Assembly: GCA_024278285.1 (NCBI GenBank)
Contig: JAJRTM010000427.1
Coordinates: forward strand, 1-5,534
Source of the DNA: Planctomycetota bacterium
GTDB taxonomy: Bacteria > Planctomycetota > Planctomycetia > Planctomycetales > Planctomycetaceae
Reading direction: 5' to 3'
DNA length: 5,534 nt
Shown here: positions 4,036-5,534 of the stretch, piece after piece
Position numbering within the stretch: position 1 is the stretch's first letter
How the letters are laid out: each line of letters begins with the position of its first letter
Program-made: the position numbers and the translations under genes
The notes under the pieces: model-generated
What the model was told of the DNA's origin: nothing
The model's database searches: none
What the model saw: the letters and a program-made list of their open reading frames with translations, nothing else

Positions 4036-5534
4036 ATGTCGATTATTGAAGGATTAATACGAATTTGGCCTTTTGTTGGTAAATACCGCGGCCGAGTAGC
4101 GATATCGTTTCTATTTGCGTGCCTGGTAGGCATTTTTTGGGGGGCAAATCTTTCGATTGTTTTTCCTGTCTCCAATGTCCTGATGCAGGGCAACATGCAA
4201 AGTTATGTCTCAGGTCAACTGGAAGACCTGCAAAAACAGACCGAAGAAACAGAAAAAAACATTGCTCATCTGGATGAAATTCTTGCTTCAGAAGAGTTGC
4301 GAGAATCGGATCGCGTTAAGCGGCTTGAATCTCGTGCAGAACATGAAGAGCGAATTGCGCGGGCGACACGCAGCATCGCCTGGCTCAACTGGACAAAGGT
4401 GAATATCCTCCCCTGGATGCCGGAAGATCAATTCAATACTGTGGCTCTGTTTTTTGGTATTCTTGTTCTAGCCACTGCGATTAAAGGACTGTGCATTTTC
4501 GCACAGAACGTGATTGTCGGTTCTGTTGTAGAATTAACGACGATTGATATCCGTAAAGCCTGCTTTCAAAAATGTTTGAAGATGGATTATCAAAGCGTGA
4601 TGCAGGAAGGGACGCCTGGCTTGATGTCCCGTTTTACATTCGATTTACAGGAACTAGCCGCTGGCCTTTCACTGCTGGGAGGCAAAATGGCGCGCGAGCC
4701 AATCAAGGCGCTCGCGTGTATCTCGCTGGCGTTTATGGTCAACTGGCGGTTGACGTTACTTTCCCTGCTGTTTGTTCCGATGGCCGGCTTTATGTTTTAT
4801 CGGTTTGGGAAGCTGCTCAAACAAGCTTCCCATCGAATGATGGAAAGCATGTCTCGCATTTATCAGGTACTCGAAGAAACATTCAATGCGTTTCGAGTAG
4901 TTATTGCTTTCGGGAATGAAAGAAAGCATCGTGCTCGTTTTCATCGAGAAAACCGTTCCTATTATTCGAAAGCGATGAAAATCCGCATTATCGATGGCAT
5001 CACCAATCCGACGGTTGAACTAATGGGAATGTGCGCCATTTTCATTACGGTATTGCCTTGCATGTATCTGCTTCTAAGACAAACGACAACAATCTGGGGC
5101 ATTCAACTGGCTAACGATCCACCCGATATTCCTACATTAATTTTGCTTTACACATTCTTGGTTGGAACGGTTGATCCGGTTCGAAAATTGTCGAGTATCT
5201 ACTCGAAACTAAAAAGAAGCATCGCTGCGGCTGATCGCATCACCGCGCTGCTGGATCAGGAATCGAAAGTAAAAGAGCCGAAAATGCCTCGCGTGTTACC
5301 TCGGCACAACAAGGTCATCGAATTTCAGGATATTCGTTTTGCTTATGCTTCGCGAGATGGAGAAAAAACACCAGACGTACTTAACAATGTTTCATTGAGT
5401 GTCGAATTTGGCGAGTGCGTTGTTGTGGTGGGCGAGAACGGTTCGGGCAAATCAACGTTGGTTAATCTGCTCCCTCGCTACTACGATCCTGATCGCGGTC
5501 GCATTCTTATCGATGGAATCGACATCCAACAGGC
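4036..5534 (+). CDS. MsbA-like ABC exporter (TMD-NBD half-transporter), 3' truncated by window
   Basis: 499 codons are visible, uninterrupted to the right edge. The product is a type IV ABC exporter half-transporter of the MsbA/MdlB kind, expected to dimerise in the inner membrane and flip lipids or glycolipids using ATP. Membrane segments lie near residues 22-46, 134-162, 222-238, 239-257, 328-348 and 365-385. The nucleotide-binding domain starts near 428 (VIEFQDIRFAYAS, with Y437 as the likely adenine-stacking residue) and has Walker A GENGSGKST at 466-474. Walker B, the LSGGQ signature and the H-loop fall beyond the window. The TM1-TM2 loop is unusually long, about 85 residues, with an acidic and basic heptad-like stretch (61-112) and a tryptophan-containing segment (116-127) before TM2. 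MsbA has a short loop there. This layout and the KGLCIFAQNVIVGSVVEL region recall a planctomycete ABC family. ATG 4036 is preceded by AAGGA at 4019-4023, a slightly long 12-nt spacing, and the frame is closed upstream by TGA at 4000-4002. The cargo is unknown, though the neighbours suggest a glycan-linked lipid. Confidence 0.9.
   Translation, partial: MSIIEGLIRIWPFVGKYRGRVAISFLFACLVGIFWGANLSIVFPVSNVLMQGNMQSYVSGQLEDLQKQTEETEKNIAHLDEILASEELRESDRVKRLESRAEHEERIARATRSIAWLNWTKVNILPWMPEDQFNTVALFFGILVLATAIKGLCIFAQNVIVGSVVELTTIDIRKACFQKCLKMDYQSVMQEGTPGLMSRFTFDLQELAAGLSLLGGKMAREPIKALACISLAFMVNWRLTLLSLLFVPMAGFMFYRFGKLLKQASHRMMESMSRIYQVLEETFNAFRVVIAFGNERKHRARFHRENRSYYSKAMKIRIIDGITNPTVELMGMCAIFITVLPCMYLLLRQTTTIWGIQLANDPPDIPTLILLYTFLVGTVDPVRKLSSIYSKLKRSIAAADRITALLDQESKVKEPKMPRVLPRHNKVIEFQDIRFAYASRDGEKTPDVLNNVSLSVEFGECVVVVGENGSGKSTLVNLLPRYYDPDRGRILIDGIDIQQ

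Noticed and set aside
4572..4919. 115-codon forward open frame inside the ABC exporter
   Set aside because: It is out of frame with the exporter, whose frame is open for 499 codons with membrane segments and Walker A. The alternative reading has no recognisable features.

Overview
The window looks like part of a cell-surface glycan (LPS-core or O-antigen-like) gene cluster from a bacterium, most probably a planctomycete (Planctomycetota). This placement rests on the combination of moderate GC content, loosely spaced co-directional genes, a TylF-type methyltransferase beside WaaE-like and WaaG-like glycosyltransferases, and an ABC exporter of a kind I associate with planctomycetes, with a long hydrophilic insert between TM1 and TM2. 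It is an inference from family resemblance; there is no rRNA or other marker gene here.

Layout, all on the + strand: (1) 1-503, the C-terminal part of a WaaE-like GT2 glycosyltransferase, interrupted by an in-frame TGA at 210-212 where the family normally has glycine. (2) 640-1413, a TylF/MycF-family sugar O-methyltransferase. (3) 1518-2177, a second class I SAM-dependent methyltransferase of the Methyltransf_24 type. (4) 2433-3578, a WaaG-like GT4 glycosyltransferase. (5) 3579-4035, a gene-poor gap with an 11-bp degenerate tandem repeat, a possible terminator and a possible decayed gene tail. (6) 4036 to the right edge, an MsbA-like ABC exporter cut off just after Walker A.

The glycosyltransferases would add sugars to a lipid-linked or surface glycan, the methyltransferases would methylate sugar hydroxyls, and the exporter would flip the lipid or glycolipid across the inner membrane. 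Substrates cannot be read from the sequence.

The most structured non-coding signal is a set of three composite palindromic elements (524-597, 1419-1495, 2319-2420), one in each of the first three intergenic gaps. Each has the layout GTAG-hairpin-spacer-hairpin-CTAC (the second copy starts GTCG). This is the architecture of paired inverted REP sequences (REPIN/BIME), which in other bacteria are mobilised by a Y1 transposase (RAYT). The third copy encloses a good sigma70-like promoter for the GT4 gene. The other unusual points are the nonsense codon in the GT2 gene, a coiled-coil-like extracytoplasmic insert in the ABC exporter, and three consecutive genes that all end in Lys-Ala-Ala.
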